49,049 nt of DNA from a virus. Numbering within the stretch: position 1 is the first letter of the stretch; each line of letters begins with the position of its first letter. Below the pieces are notes generated by a model, which did not search any database, had not been told where the DNA came from, and was given only the letters and a program-made list of their open reading frames with translations. Made by a program: the position numbers and the translations under genes. Shown here one piece after another: positions 30,806 through 38,033 of the stretch. Where the stretch lies: IMG/VR virus record IMGVR_UViG_3300005265_000033, positions 1 to 49,049 of that record; one strand, given 5' to 3'.

Positions 30806-30830
30806 TTTATAAATATATATTTTTAAATTA
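30806..30830. repeat. 25-bp AT-rich element, copy 2
   Basis: Exact copy of 5919-5943, same orientation, starting 6 bases beyond the stop of the 89-aa membrane protein gene and upstream of the MoxR operon. A shorter shared TTAGAAGTA follows both copies within about 35 bases. Confidence 0.85.
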
Positions 30831-30835
30831 TAACA

Positions 30836-31105
30836 TTAGAAGTACTTAGAAAGACACCTTCTCCAGATGGATTTCTTGATATATTCAATGAGGGAGATCA
30901 CGCCTATGCTTGCGAGGTAGTCGTAAGCATCATTATAAGCCATGCCGCATGACTGAGCGACTCCTCCAACCACTCCTCCAACAACAAGCGTCTGCACGAA
31001 CTTTGCACAGTCAAACTCTTCTCCTTTGTTCTTCATGTAGCCCAAGAATGCAGTTATAAGACCTGAGCCAACTCCAGACAAGATATTTTTAATTATCCCG
31101 ATCAT
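30836..31105 (-). CDS. Membrane protein, holin-like candidate
   Basis: 89 aa with glycine-rich hydrophobic segments at about 1-24 (MIGIIKNILSGVGSGLITAF), 37-52 (QTLVVGGVVGGVAQS) and 62-78 (YDYLASIGVISLIEYIK), and a basic end. Size, two or three membrane segments and its own promoter suggest a holin-type or membrane-remodelling protein, but archaeal viral holins are poorly defined. A single-gene unit, flanked by non-coding DNA. Confidence 0.6.
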   Translation of the reverse strand: MIGIIKNILSGVGSGLITAFLGYMKNKGEEFDCAKFVQTLVVGGVVGGVAQSCGMAYNDAYDYLASIGVISLIEYIKKSIWRRCLSKYF

Positions 31106-31137
31106 TTTTCATCACGAATTTAATTTAACAAACTTGG

Positions 31138-31147
31138 TTTATAAAGG
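31138..31147 (-). promoter_or_regulatory. TATA box of the 89-aa membrane protein gene
   Basis: CCTTTATAAA on the minus strand, 33-42 bases before the ATG at 31105, the spacing expected for an archaeal promoter with a short leader. Confidence 0.6.
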
Positions 31148-31317
31148 TTCTGGTACGAGGCTCCTGTTCGATCTCTTCATCATTCTGATTCAAAGCGGTC
31201 AAGCTCAGTCATCACCTCGCTCCAGAAGCCTCTTTACCCGATGAGCTTTATATCTCATATATAACCTTACAATAAAAAAAAAAGAGAGGGAAGTTAAAGG
31301 TCTGCAATAGTATAGCC
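31148..31317. other. Non-coding gap with terminator
   Basis: No plausible gene in this stretch. It holds the poly-T terminator at 31274-31283 (minus strand) and an AT-rich stretch 'CTTTATATCTCATATATAAC' at about 31247-31266. Nothing else recognised. Confidence 0.5.
31274..31283 (-). terminator. Poly-T terminator of the 31.3-34.0 kb operon
   Basis: Ten T residues on the minus strand, about 35 bases after the stop at 31318, without a strong hairpin. Runs of T are the normal archaeal termination signal. Confidence 0.7.
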
Positions 31318-31488
31318 TCAAGCATCGTTCTCAACTATTAGGTATTCTATAGTGAACCGTCTGAACTCAGAGCCACCCTTCAGGAATGTTGTAGTCATGC
31401 TCACTTCAAGTATGTAGGAGTCTTTAGGCAAACCAAGACGTTTAATAAACTCTTCTTCGGTCAATGTCTTAACTTTCTTCTTCAGCAT
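31318..31488 (-). CDS. Small hypothetical protein, 56 aa
   Basis: ATG 31488 begins a 56-aa frame, 'MLKKKVKTLTEEEFIKRLGL' then 'SYILEVSMTTTFLKGGSEFR' and a final strand. It starts 3 bases from the stop of the zinc-ribbon gene and is the last gene before the terminator. Confidence 0.65.
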   Translation of the reverse strand: MLKKKVKTLTEEEFIKRLGLPKDSYILEVSMTTTFLKGGSEFRRFTIEYLIVENDA

Positions 31489-31491
31489 TAT

Positions 31492-31704
31492 TTAACTCGC
31501 CTCAGCGTCTTCCTCGTTGTCGAAGAGGACAATGCCACACTCTGGGCACCTATACTCTGGCGAGTCATTAGTACAGGCACCCATTGCCCAGGGGATGTAA
31601 TCTATAGTCCCTACGGCATTCAACAACACAGTTGCGAGTTCGCATGTATGATAAATCAGGTGGTCTATCTCCTTACCGCATTCTGGGCATCTAGGCATCC
31701 TCAT
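31492..31704 (-). CDS. Zinc-ribbon protein, 70 aa
   Basis: 'MPRCPECGKEIDHLIYHTCE' and 'YRCPECGIVLFDNEEDAEAS' give two CPECG knuckles around a helical middle. Start ATG 31704 or ATG 31698. Its first residues resemble those of the next gene upstream (MPRCPVCKEELEEI), suggesting a duplication. Confidence 0.7.
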   Translation of the reverse strand: MRMPRCPECGKEIDHLIYHTCELATVLLNAVGTIDYIPWAMGACTNDSPEYRCPECGIVLFDNEEDAEAS

Positions 31705-31939
31705 CCTCCTCCAACAGCTTTACCTCGCCTCTCTTCTCGAACTTAACGTTCAGGATTGCGCCGCAATGAGGGCACTCAGCATGGTCAAAGCACCAATCCA
31801 CCCCATCTCTGTCTATCTCTTCGAATCTGGTGTAATTTCCATCTTTATCCAGCATGTAGCTTTCTGTCGTCAGGCAAACCATTGAACCGAAGATGATGAT
31901 CTCTTCAAGCTCTTCTTTGCAAACCGGACATCTAGGCAT
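31691..31939 (-). CDS. Zinc-ribbon protein, 82 aa
   Basis: CPVC at 4-7 and CPHCG at about 56-60 flank a beta-rich middle ('SYMLDKDGNYTRFEEIDRDG'). A relative of the neighbouring 70-aa protein, with which it overlaps by 14 bases. Confidence 0.7.
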   Translation of the reverse strand: MPRCPVCKEELEEIIIFGSMVCLTTESYMLDKDGNYTRFEEIDRDGVDWCFDHAECPHCGAILNVKFEKRGEVKLLEEDEDA

Positions 31940-32174
31940 CTGTATTACCTCTTAATTCAATCTCTCCATTCTTTATTCTTATGTTCGGAAGATCATGTTC
32001 TGCACTCAGTTGATATCCAAAGACTCTGACTTCTTTGAACCAGCTGATCCATCCAGATTCCAAGTCTTCTTGCAGAATATCGCGTATCTTCTCTGCCTTC
32101 TTCAAGCTGTAGACATATCCAGCTTTTATGCTCCAATCAGTGTCTTCCCATACGAAGATTATCATACAAGGCAT
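31932..32174 (-). CDS. Small hypothetical protein, 80 aa
   Basis: Alpha/beta: 'MPCMIIFVWEDTDWSIKAGY', 'SLKKAEKIRDILQEDLESGW', 'FKEVRVFGYQLSAEHDL'. Overlaps both neighbours. No family recognised. Confidence 0.62.
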   Translation of the reverse strand: MPCMIIFVWEDTDWSIKAGYVYSLKKAEKIRDILQEDLESGWISWFKEVRVFGYQLSAEHDLPNIRIKNGEIELRGNTDA

Positions 32175-32536
32175 CTTCTCATCCTCTTCCTATTTTTGCC
32201 TATCTTCAAATTCTCAATCTCTATAAACTTATTGTACTCCTCAGCTATCTCATCAGTTATTTCTTTGAAGTGGTCCTGTACATAGTCCCAGAGTTTGCTT
32301 GAATCATAATCGCCCACTACCACTATCGCATCACCAGCCCATCTTCCAGCATTCGGAAAGTCTTTGAAGTTATTTATATCTCCTCCTCCAAGTCCATCAC
32401 TTCTCCTCAACAGATAAGCTAAGACTCCTATCTGATTATTGGCACAGATCTCCCACAGCTTCGCACCACATCCTAACCTGTATGGATGCAGGTACTCCTG
32501 CTTCGTCAAGTTCGCTATCAAGAAATACTGCCCCAT
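32162..32536 (-). CDS. Hypothetical protein, phage accessory type
   Basis: 124 aa. 'MGQYFLIANLTKQEYLHPYR' followed by 'LGCGAKLWEICANNQIGVLA', a Gly/Asp-rich 'RRSDGLGGGDINNFKD', then 'WAGDAIVVVGDYDSSKLWDY' and a basic end. This order is familiar from small proteins of unknown function in bacterial and archaeal accessory genomes, but no activity can be named. Confidence 0.62.
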   Translation of the reverse strand: MGQYFLIANLTKQEYLHPYRLGCGAKLWEICANNQIGVLAYLLRRSDGLGGGDINNFKDFPNAGRWAGDAIVVVGDYDSSKLWDYVQDHFKEITDEIAEEYNKFIEIENLKIGKNRKRMRRCLV

Positions 32537-32539
32537 GTC

Positions 32540-32728
32540 TCATTCCTCCTCTATAACCTCGTATACTGCTATGTAGTCGTCTCCATCTGGTTCAGGAGAC
32601 GGAAACGCTACGATGATTGGTTTCGTTGTGCTCAGAGAAAAATTCGCGTCTTCGTAGGCGTCCTCTGCTGGGATCCATCTCATCAAGTCTGCTCTTCCAT
32701 AATATCTGAGTTTTAATTTGAAAGGCAT
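32540..32728 (-). CDS. Small beta-rich hypothetical protein, 62 aa
   Basis: 'MPFKLKLRYYGRADLMRWIP', 'AEDAYEDANFSLSTTKPIIV', then an acidic 'EPDGDDYIAVYEVIEEE' end. Starts directly at the stop of the next gene upstream. No family recognised. Confidence 0.62.
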   Translation of the reverse strand: MPFKLKLRYYGRADLMRWIPAEDAYEDANFSLSTTKPIIVAFPSPEPDGDDYIAVYEVIEEE

Positions 32729-33226
32729 TTATAGCTCACCTCCAAGCAAATTCAATAATGCTCCAAAATTATTCTCCAAGTCGAATTTTATGCCGAACCT
32801 CTCCTTCATCTCTTTATGGTACTCGTCTATCACCTTAGCTTTGCATTCATTGGTGACGCATTCAAGGTAGCGTTTCTCATACTTAGCCACGCATTTAATC
32901 CCTTTAGCCATTTTCTCAGCTTCTGCTTTGACCTCTTCCAGAGTCCACTGTTTTCCCTCAGGATGATGAGGACTCCAATCGCCTAAATGTGCGCAATCGA
33001 AACCGTAGACCATGCTTCCATCCTCGCTTTCTTCAGCATACGTTATGCCCCCATGCACAGGAACATAAGTCAAAATGCCGAAGTATCCCTGCTCTCTCAC
33101 CGGTCTCTTCGGAAATCTAACATAGCCGCAGTAATGACCCATGATTGAATGTTGTACTACTGAGAATGTCAATCCATCTTTAGTCCAGACTTCTACGGCC
33201 ACCGATTCTGGATATTCATGAGGCAT
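32729..33226 (-). CDS. Conserved-looking phage protein with CGYVRFPK motif
   Basis: 165 aa from ATG 33226 (the frame is open to 33259, but the shorter start follows AGGTGAG). It reads 'GHYCGYVRFPKRPVREQGYF', 'YVPVHGGITYAEESEDGSMV' and 'YGFDCAHLGDWSPHHPEGKQ', then a helical C-terminus. The CGYV.FP and GGITYAE..., YGFDCAH.GD blocks look like a family widespread in phage genomes with no known function. The conserved Cys, His and Asp could form a metal site. Confidence 0.65.
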   Translation of the reverse strand: MPHEYPESVAVEVWTKDGLTFSVVQHSIMGHYCGYVRFPKRPVREQGYFGILTYVPVHGGITYAEESEDGSMVYGFDCAHLGDWSPHHPEGKQWTLEEVKAEAEKMAKGIKCVAKYEKRYLECVTNECKAKVIDEYHKEMKERFGIKFDLENNFGALLNLLGGEL

Positions 33227-33443
33227 AGGACTCACCTTCCTCCTCCTCTTCCTGAGCAAACTTGAGCAAATTCGTTATATAGACCGCTATTATCCTCGCC
33301 TGAAATGCAGACTGAGTAGCCAGCATTAGTTCAGCTTCAGTAACTCCCTTCTCTGCAAGCTCTTCGAAGACTTCAAGTACCCTCTTGTACGCCATCTGCA
33401 GTCTCCTCTTGCTCACTTCAAACTTCTCTTCTTCCTTCTCCAT
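33216..33443 (-). CDS. Small helical protein, 75 aa
   Basis: ATG 33443 follows GGTGATT; an ATG at 33455 would add 4 residues. All helix and charged ('EKFEVSKRRLQMAYKRVLEV', 'TEAELMLATQSAFQARIIAV'), ending in a Glu run. Overlaps the next gene by 11 bases. No family recognised. Confidence 0.6.
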   Translation of the reverse strand: MEKEEEKFEVSKRRLQMAYKRVLEVFEELAEKGVTEAELMLATQSAFQARIIAVYITNLLKFAQEEEEEGESYAS

Positions 33444-33444
33444 A

Positions 33445-33834
33445 TCAATCACCATAGAATGATGGAAATCCAGTCAACTGTCCTATCTTAAATGTAGCTT
33501 CAGTGGATTGCTCAACCTTGATAAGGTAATATAGGTCAAAGGAATACTCTCTTTTATAGAGACCAAGGACTATTGAATATACACGCCTCCTCTTTGGCTT
33601 CCTGATGTAGAGCCAGCGAATCATAGTCCTGAACATCTCGACTAGATGCTGATACCTCTGGTTTCCAAATCGCCTGTAGAGGGATGGGTTCTCCAAGAAG
33701 TCTCTGATCTCACAAGCTTGTTGATAAGCTTCCAATGCACGTTTCTTCCTTATTGGATGTCTTGTTGAATCAGCAATCTTTAGAGTTTCCTGTTTGGCAT
33801 TCTCCAATGCGTTCAAAAGATTTACTCGTAGCAT
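33445..33834 (-). CDS. Hypothetical basic protein, 129 aa
   Basis: N-terminal helices ('LLNALENAKQETLKIADSTR', 'ALEAYQQACEIRDFLENPSL'), then a basic segment 'WLYIRKPKRRRVYSIVLGLY' and a beta end. No family recognised. Confidence 0.6.
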   Translation of the reverse strand: MLRVNLLNALENAKQETLKIADSTRHPIRKKRALEAYQQACEIRDFLENPSLYRRFGNQRYQHLVEMFRTMIRWLYIRKPKRRRVYSIVLGLYKREYSFDLYYLIKVEQSTEATFKIGQLTGFPSFYGD

Positions 33835-33837
33835 GCT

Positions 33838-34041
33838 TCATGCCTCTATACCATGCTTGGTGCAGAACTCTGCCCATATGAGAGCTTTGAGCTGACCTCT
33901 GATTTCTTTTGCCGCTTCGTTTAATTCGTTAGCAATTATAAAGTAGTGAATTCCCGGTTTGTCAGCGATCTCTTTTAGTATCTCTTTGGTGGAATCGATC
34001 CTCGCGAAAGCTTCTAATAAAATCTTTATTCGCTTATCCAA
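33838..34041 (-). CDS. Small helical protein, 67 aa
   Basis: 'MDKRIKILLEAFARIDSTKE', 'ILKEIADKPGIHYFIIANEL', then 'KALIWAEFCTKHGIEA'. It begins after the minus-strand terminator at 34109-34116, so it may head its own transcript. No family recognised. Confidence 0.6.
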   Translation of the reverse strand: MDKRIKILLEAFARIDSTKEILKEIADKPGIHYFIIANELNEAAKEIRGQLKALIWAEFCTKHGIEA

Positions 34042-34108
34042 ATTCTTTTTCCTCCTTCTTCTTGTTCCGCCTCTCAGGCCTGCTGAGAAGCTCTAGAGTC
34101 AAAAAATG

Positions 34109-34116
34109 AAAAAAAA
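34109..34116 (-). terminator. Poly-T terminator
   Basis: Eight T residues on the minus strand about 40 bases beyond the stop at 34155, followed by six more (34101-34106). It should end transcripts coming from the 34.2-37.5 kb genes. Confidence 0.6.
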
Positions 34117-34154
34117 GGAGAGGTTTAAAGAACGTTGAAACCTCAATGGCGAGC

Positions 34155-34358
34155 TCAATCTTTAAAAACAATCTCTGCATTACCAGCCTTGATGTCTTTA
34201 GCTAAGCCGAGAAGTATCTGGCCGAGCTCTTTGGGAGAACTCGTGCCAAATACTTCGACTATCACTGCCCAATCCTCAGGATTCTCTATCGGCCCCACAT
34301 AGTGCTTCTTTGCACCTGCAGATACTCTCTTCTTCTCCACATATCTTCCAAAATCCAT
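34155..34358 (-). CDS. Small hypothetical protein, 67 aa
   Basis: 'MDFGRYVEKKRVSAGAKKHY', 'VGPIENPEDWAVIVEVFGTS', 'SPKELGQILLGLAKDIKAGN'. The last helix is like that in the 83-aa product at 38034 ('SSSPSELAQIVLNILVKI'), hinting at a distant relationship. GGAGGTG precedes the start. Confidence 0.6.
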   Translation of the reverse strand: MDFGRYVEKKRVSAGAKKHYVGPIENPEDWAVIVEVFGTSSPKELGQILLGLAKDIKAGNAEIVFKD

Positions 34359-34381
34359 TCCTTTTCACCTCCTTCAATTTG

Positions 34382-34582
34382 TTAACGTGAAAGCCTCATC
34401 TGGATGAACTTTCTGTATGGGTTCGTTTCACGAGGCTCGTTCCAGACAAGCTTCTTGCAGAAGAATATGAAGTTTGGAGACTCAACGATGTATTCGTCTT
34501 CGGTTTCTTTGAGACCCCATCTCTTCGAGGCTCTCATGAGGACGTCATATGGGAGCCTGATTTTCTCCTTCAAGGAAATCAC
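34382..34582 (-). CDS. Small hypothetical protein, 66 aa
   Basis: 'MISLKEKIRLPYDVLMRASK', 'RWGLKETEDEYIVESPNFIF', 'FCKKLVWNEPRETNPYRKF'. Looks like a small alpha/beta unit. Overlaps the wHTH gene by 38 bases; the actual start may be internal. No family recognised. Confidence 0.55.
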   Translation of the reverse strand: MISLKEKIRLPYDVLMRASKRWGLKETEDEYIVESPNFIFFCKKLVWNEPRETNPYRKFIQMRLSR

Positions 34583-34898
34583 CGAGCAAGTGTTCGTTTA
34601 ATATCCATTCATAAATTCGTTCTTTCCTCTTAAGTATTAGAAGATGCTTGTCTCCAAGATTATGAAGGACTGCAAAGATGTTACTCTTGTCTTTGAAGAG
34701 CCAAGTTATAACATTCGAGTTTATCGGCAAGCGAAGCCTTCTCAGTGCGATTATCACTTTGAGGACGTAGAAGGATGTGCTTCTTGGAGAGATATACCTT
34801 ATCTTGAGCTCTTTTAGGCGATAATAGAGTTTCACGTCGTCTATCTTTTCCGCCTCTTCAAATACTCGCTTCTTTAACTCTTCAAGAGTTAATTTCAT
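34545..34898 (-). CDS. Winged-helix-like protein
   Basis: 117 aa. Residues about 45-110 ('LKVIIALRRLRLPINSNVIT', 'WLFKDKSNIFAVLHNLGDKH', 'LLILKRKERIYEWILNE') fit a winged helix with a beta wing. Likely DNA-binding regulator of the early region. Overlaps the upstream gene by 4 bases. Confidence 0.6.
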   Translation of the reverse strand: MKLTLEELKKRVFEEAEKIDDVKLYYRLKELKIRYISPRSTSFYVLKVIIALRRLRLPINSNVITWLFKDKSNIFAVLHNLGDKHLLILKRKERIYEWILNEHLLGDFLEGENQAPI

Positions 34899-35173
34899 TC
34901 GAATCTATCCCCAGAATAAATATTCAAATTAGAAACCTCGCCCTCCTCTTCAGGATGTGGAAGGATCTTAAGATAATTCATCAGTTGAATCGCCATATCT
35001 ATCTTGTCTTGGAGGGCAAGAGATAGATTCATCATTGCATCTCGCCTCTCATGGTTGATGTAGATGACTCTTCCTCCAACTTCGTCTTCGTATCTGATAG
35101 CATGGACTCCATCTCTCTTCAGCTCTTCGATTAACTCGTCCAATATTTTTCTAAGAATTAGTTTCGCCTCCAT
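34895..35173 (-). CDS. Small hypothetical protein, 92 aa
   Basis: 'EAKLILRKILDELIEELKRD', 'RYEDEVGGRVIYINHERRDA', 'QDKIDMAIQLMNYLKILPHP'. Alpha/beta, acidic tail. No family recognised. The 58-base gap to the next gene upstream shows nothing. Confidence 0.6.
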   Translation of the reverse strand: MEAKLILRKILDELIEELKRDGVHAIRYEDEVGGRVIYINHERRDAMMNLSLALQDKIDMAIQLMNYLKILPHPEEEGEVSNLNIYSGDRFE

Positions 35174-35231
35174 CTGGACCAGACCACTCCAAACTTAATC
35201 TGAAATGTTTTCTTCATATAATATACACGAA

Positions 35232-36599
35232 TTACCGGTTGGATCGCTTGGAACTGGACTTTGAATATCGCTGTCTGAATTTTCTATATGCGTTGTTTGG
35301 AAGCTTGACTTTGCCCGGAATGCCAAATTCAGCCGCTATCAGAGCTGCGCACTTGGACAATGCGTGAATCAACTCATGCGTGCCATCTGTTGTCTTATAT
35401 ATCGCATGTGTGAGCTCATGATGGAATGTAGAGAATGCGTCTAGAAAATAATTAAGTGCGCGGACTGAGATCGCTATGGTCTTCGTATGCCTCATCCAGA
35501 CTCCTTCTTCGTCTGGAGGAAGCTTGAATGCTCTGATCTGTATCTCTCCGTCATCCCGGAACACTCGCCTCGCTATCTTTCTAAGCTTCAGCAGATTTTC
35601 AAGCTGGGTATCAGTTAGTTCAGAGTCTGGAACCGGGATTCTCGTTCTCCCGGACTTCATGAGCACGTAGCGTTCATCAGTTGGAATGCCTGATTTGATG
35701 AAACCGTCCATGATTTCTGATGGAAGCTCTATGGGGATGCCTCCTCTCCACTTCGCCTCAGTTGTCCACATATCCGAGCATTTGAGGAATGCATTTTGAC
35801 CGAAGACTGCCCTGAATGCACTTCTGAGCCTCTCTTGATATTTTGAAGCGTAAAAGAAGCGGCAGTTATGATATTCCCACCTCTTCTGTTTTAAAGCCTC
35901 CATGAACTTGATGAGTAAATTATAATCGCTCACGCTGGCCCATAGCTTTCCAAGTTCCCATTTCAGGTCCAGAGGATCAGCTATATTTCTTGACTCTTCA
36001 AGCCTGACGTTCCAGAGGTTATAAGAAAATGTCGCATTTGGCAAGTCCTGAACGTAGATGTCTTTGACGTAGAGTCTTGGCTTGTCTTCTTCATAGATCT
36101 CTGCTTTGTCGTTGAATATGGTTTCACCTGACCATATCGGAGTCTTCTTTATCGTGAATCTCTCCTCAAATGTTGGACCGTGATAACCATGTATTATAAC
36201 CTCAGTGCCATCTATATGGTTGTCAATCTTGCGATACAGAAGTTTCAGGCACTGTTCGCCTTCTATCTCATGTGTTGAAGTCTTGACTTCCAAGCTATTG
36301 GATCTTATCGTAACATCATAGCCAAGCCTCTTGAGGACTACAAGTGCAATCTTCAGGCCTTCACCAAATCTACCTCTTGAATCTTCGAATTTCTTTTCTG
36401 AGACGCCAAAGAGTAAATGTTTTATCGCTAAACCAGAGCCGTTGTCCCGAATTATTGTTCCTCTCTGGTCCTGAATAACTTCGAAGCTCCCAGTCTCATC
36501 TAATGCGTTCTGAATGATCTCTCTTAAGGCCTCCCAAGTACTCCAATGGTTTCTGTAGTTGAGAGATATGGGATAAGCTATCTCGTGCCAATCAGACAT
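35232..36599 (-). CDS. GHKL-type ATPase fused to HExxH metallopeptidase-like domain
   Basis: 455 aa. Residues 1-165 show the Bergerat ATP-binding fold: Asn31 in 'WEALREIIQNALDE', DNGSG at 52-56, 'GRFGEGLKIALVVL' at 76-89, and a later 'DGTEVIIHGYHG' strand. The middle (about 170-330) is unassigned. Residues about 330-455 contain HELTH at 394-398 and a second HELIH at 408-412 in a helical setting, as in gluzincin-type metallopeptidases; the C-terminus is very basic. GHKL folds occur in Hsp90, MutL, topoisomerase VI and Morc-type proteins. ATP-gated proteolysis is an inference. Confidence 0.8.
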   Translation of the reverse strand: MSDWHEIAYPISLNYRNHWSTWEALREIIQNALDETGSFEVIQDQRGTIIRDNGSGLAIKHLLFGVSEKKFEDSRGRFGEGLKIALVVLKRLGYDVTIRSNSLEVKTSTHEIEGEQCLKLLYRKIDNHIDGTEVIIHGYHGPTFEERFTIKKTPIWSGETIFNDKAEIYEEDKPRLYVKDIYVQDLPNATFSYNLWNVRLEESRNIADPLDLKWELGKLWASVSDYNLLIKFMEALKQKRWEYHNCRFFYASKYQERLRSAFRAVFGQNAFLKCSDMWTTEAKWRGGIPIELPSEIMDGFIKSGIPTDERYVLMKSGRTRIPVPDSELTDTQLENLLKLRKIARRVFRDDGEIQIRAFKLPPDEEGVWMRHTKTIAISVRALNYFLDAFSTFHHELTHAIYKTTDGTHELIHALSKCAALIAAEFGIPGKVKLPNNAYRKFRQRYSKSSSKRSNR

Positions 36600-36601
36600 A
36601 C

Positions 36602-36733
36602 CTAATCCTTCAGTTGCTCTGCTAATTCAGTCAGTAGTTGAGTATTTAGAGCATCGATCAACTCTTCGAAAAATTGCTTCTTTGGTCTGAATGTCTTTAT
36701 GTATCTTTCGAAGTCTTTAATTTCAAACTTCAA
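36602..36733 (-). CDS. Possible 43-aa protein
   Basis: TTG 36733 opens a 43-aa frame (KFEIKDFERYIKTFRPKKQF, FEELIDALNTQLLTELAEQL) that fills the gap between two genes. No clear ribosome-binding site. Helical and coding-like in composition. Confidence 0.45.
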   Translation of the reverse strand: MKFEIKDFERYIKTFRPKKQFFEELIDALNTQLLTELAEQLKD

Positions 36734-36744
36734 TCTAGAGTTGG

Positions 36745-36960
36745 TTAAAGCGTGGTCCAGACGAGCTTAGCCTTGTCGTGGTGAATCTCGATTCTCTCTG
36801 CCCAGAGCTCCAGTGATTGGAGCTTTGCAAGAACTTCTCTCGCCTCTGCTAGTGTTAGACGACCGTTGATTGAACGAGCAGTGATAAAACGCCGATTTTG
36901 GTAACTATCCACTTGGATTACATGGCCATCAATTTTAATTAAATAACCCAATTCATTCAC
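36745..36960 (-). CDS. Small beta-rich protein, 71 aa
   Basis: 'MNELGYLIKIDGHVIQVDSY', 'QNRRFITARSINGRLTLAEA', 'REVLAKLQSLELWAERIEIH'. The beta-hairpin plus helix arrangement ends with another strand. Overlaps the upstream gene by 4 bases. No family recognised. Confidence 0.62.
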   Translation of the reverse strand: MNELGYLIKIDGHVIQVDSYQNRRFITARSINGRLTLAEAREVLAKLQSLELWAERIEIHHDKAKLVWTTL

Positions 36961-37484
36961 CTCCCCGAAAATTTCTTTTTAAAAAGCTCATATGCATTTT
37001 CTCGGATTCTCGATTTACGCTTTGAGGTTTTTCGATTCTGAGATTGCTGGATCTTATATCGCTGAAGAATCTTGGGCCAGTAGTCTCTCATGAACCTTTG
37101 ATAACTGCAGACTTCAGTATATCCGTCAGACCACATCAGCTTGAGCGGATACGTTGGATCCTCGTGATCTCTGAATTGAGGCGATTTATGTAATTGCTGA
37201 GGTGATGGTTCAAATCGAGATCTTTGCATTTCATTAACTACTCGCTGATGTTGAAGATTTCGCCTTCTGGCTCGCCTTAGAACTCTGACCTCAGTGGGAG
37301 TTAATTGGTTTTGATAAGCTAAACCAAGCTTTCTGAGAAAGCGTTCGTAAGCTAAAGACGATCTCTCGAAAGCGCGGATAACGCGCTTCTCTTCGGAAGA
37401 GAGAAGATGAAACGGAGTTTGAAGAAGCGCTTTAATGTAATCACTTGAAAACTCTGCGTTTTGCTCATTTGAATTACTCTTCAT
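36957..37484 (-). CDS. Basic, possible DNA-binding protein next to the origin-like region
   Basis: 175 aa, very rich in Arg and Gln. Residues about 20-75 ('LLSSEEKRVIRAFERSSLAY', 'LTPTEVRVLRRARRRNLQHQ') contain predicted helices with strong positive charge. The C-terminal part is 'SQNRKTSKRKSRIRENAYEL'. First gene of the leftward unit that starts at the palindrome-rich region; it could bind that DNA as regulator or initiator. No family recognised. Confidence 0.6.
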   Translation of the reverse strand: MKSNSNEQNAEFSSDYIKALLQTPFHLLSSEEKRVIRAFERSSLAYERFLRKLGLAYQNQLTPTEVRVLRRARRRNLQHQRVVNEMQRSRFEPSPQQLHKSPQFRDHEDPTYPLKLMWSDGYTEVCSYQRFMRDYWPKILQRYKIQQSQNRKTSKRKSRIRENAYELFKKKFSGR

Positions 37485-37519
37485 TTTAACTTCACTCTGT
37501 ACGTATAAAGAATCTTAAC

Positions 37520-37531
37520 CTATATATAAGA
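37520..37531 (-). promoter_or_regulatory. TATA-box promoter for the 37484 leftward unit
   Basis: TCTTATATATAG-like sequence on the minus strand, 36-47 bases upstream of the ATG at 37484, with a second weaker TATA-like CTTTATAC at 37502-37509. Confidence 0.55.
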
Positions 37532-37538
37532 TTTTGAA

Positions 37539-37553
37539 TACGAAACTGTATAC
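37539..37553. repeat. 15-bp iteron-like repeat, copy 1
   Basis: TACGAAACTGTATAC; copy 2 at 37627-37641 reads TACGAAAGTGTATAC. One central mismatch. Candidate operator or initiator site. Confidence 0.7.
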
Positions 37554-37626
37554 TTTGTTATGAAAAACGTAAAAACGCTACGAAAATCGTAACTGAGTAT
37601 TTAAATGAAGTAAAGAAAATTTTGTA

Positions 37627-37641
37627 TACGAAAGTGTATAC
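37627..37641. repeat. 15-bp iteron-like repeat, copy 2
   Basis: TACGAAAGTGTATAC, 88 bases from copy 1 in the same orientation. With three more upstream bases it forms GTATAC-6-GTATAC, a direct/inverted arrangement. Confidence 0.7.
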
Positions 37642-37954
37642 AGGATCGGAAAAAGCGGATAACGCAAGATGATGAAAATGGAGGATGGAGAGTGGGAAAA
37701 AATATAGTTCTTCACGCATTTATATAGCGCTATATAGTGCTTTATAGTCCAATATGAATCGCCTCGCTTTCTATATATGCATGTTCCGGGACTCCAAGTG
37801 CTTAAGCGCTTAAGTGTTCAAACGCTTAGTCTGATAAGCTTACATATGTATTATACATATGTAGAATGTATGATAATTTATAAATATGTATTTGTAAATA
37901 TCGTTACTTAACGAAAGATTTATAAATTAATACGACATATTAATTGTTGATGAT

Positions 37955-37988
37955 TCAGACTAACATGAGCTCACTTGAGTTAGTCTGA
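37955..37988. promoter_or_regulatory. 10-bp inverted repeat with 14-base loop
   Basis: TCAGACTAAC (37955-37964) pairs with GTTAGTCTGA (37979-37988). The loop contains the palindrome TGAGCTCA. TTAGTCTGAT also occurs at about 37826-37835. It lies about 45-80 bases upstream of the TTG at 38034, so it could be an operator or a transcript hairpin. Confidence 0.65.
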
Positions 37989-38033
37989 TGATACGAGACA
38001 AGTGAGAAAAAACAAGAGAGAAGTGAAAAGAAA

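Larger units (their letters stand above)
37485..38033. other. Palindrome-rich non-coding region, candidate replication origin/regulatory hub
   Basis: 549 bases without a gene, AT-rich, between divergent genes. In order: two 15-bp repeats differing at one base (37539-37553 and 37627-37641), the 16-bp palindrome TATATAGCGCTATATA (37721-37736), CTTAAGCGCTTAAG (37801-37814), two TACATATGTA palindromes 3 bases apart (37841-37850 and 37854-37863), a relative of the 25-bp AT element (about 37876-37898), and a 10-bp inverted repeat with 14-base loop (37955-37988). No other region of the genome has this density. Origin function is inferred. Confidence 0.65.

Noticed and set aside
37485-38033. CRISPR-like array
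   Set aside because: Repeats are short, differ from each other and are not evenly spaced; palindromes of several kinds fit an origin or operators better.
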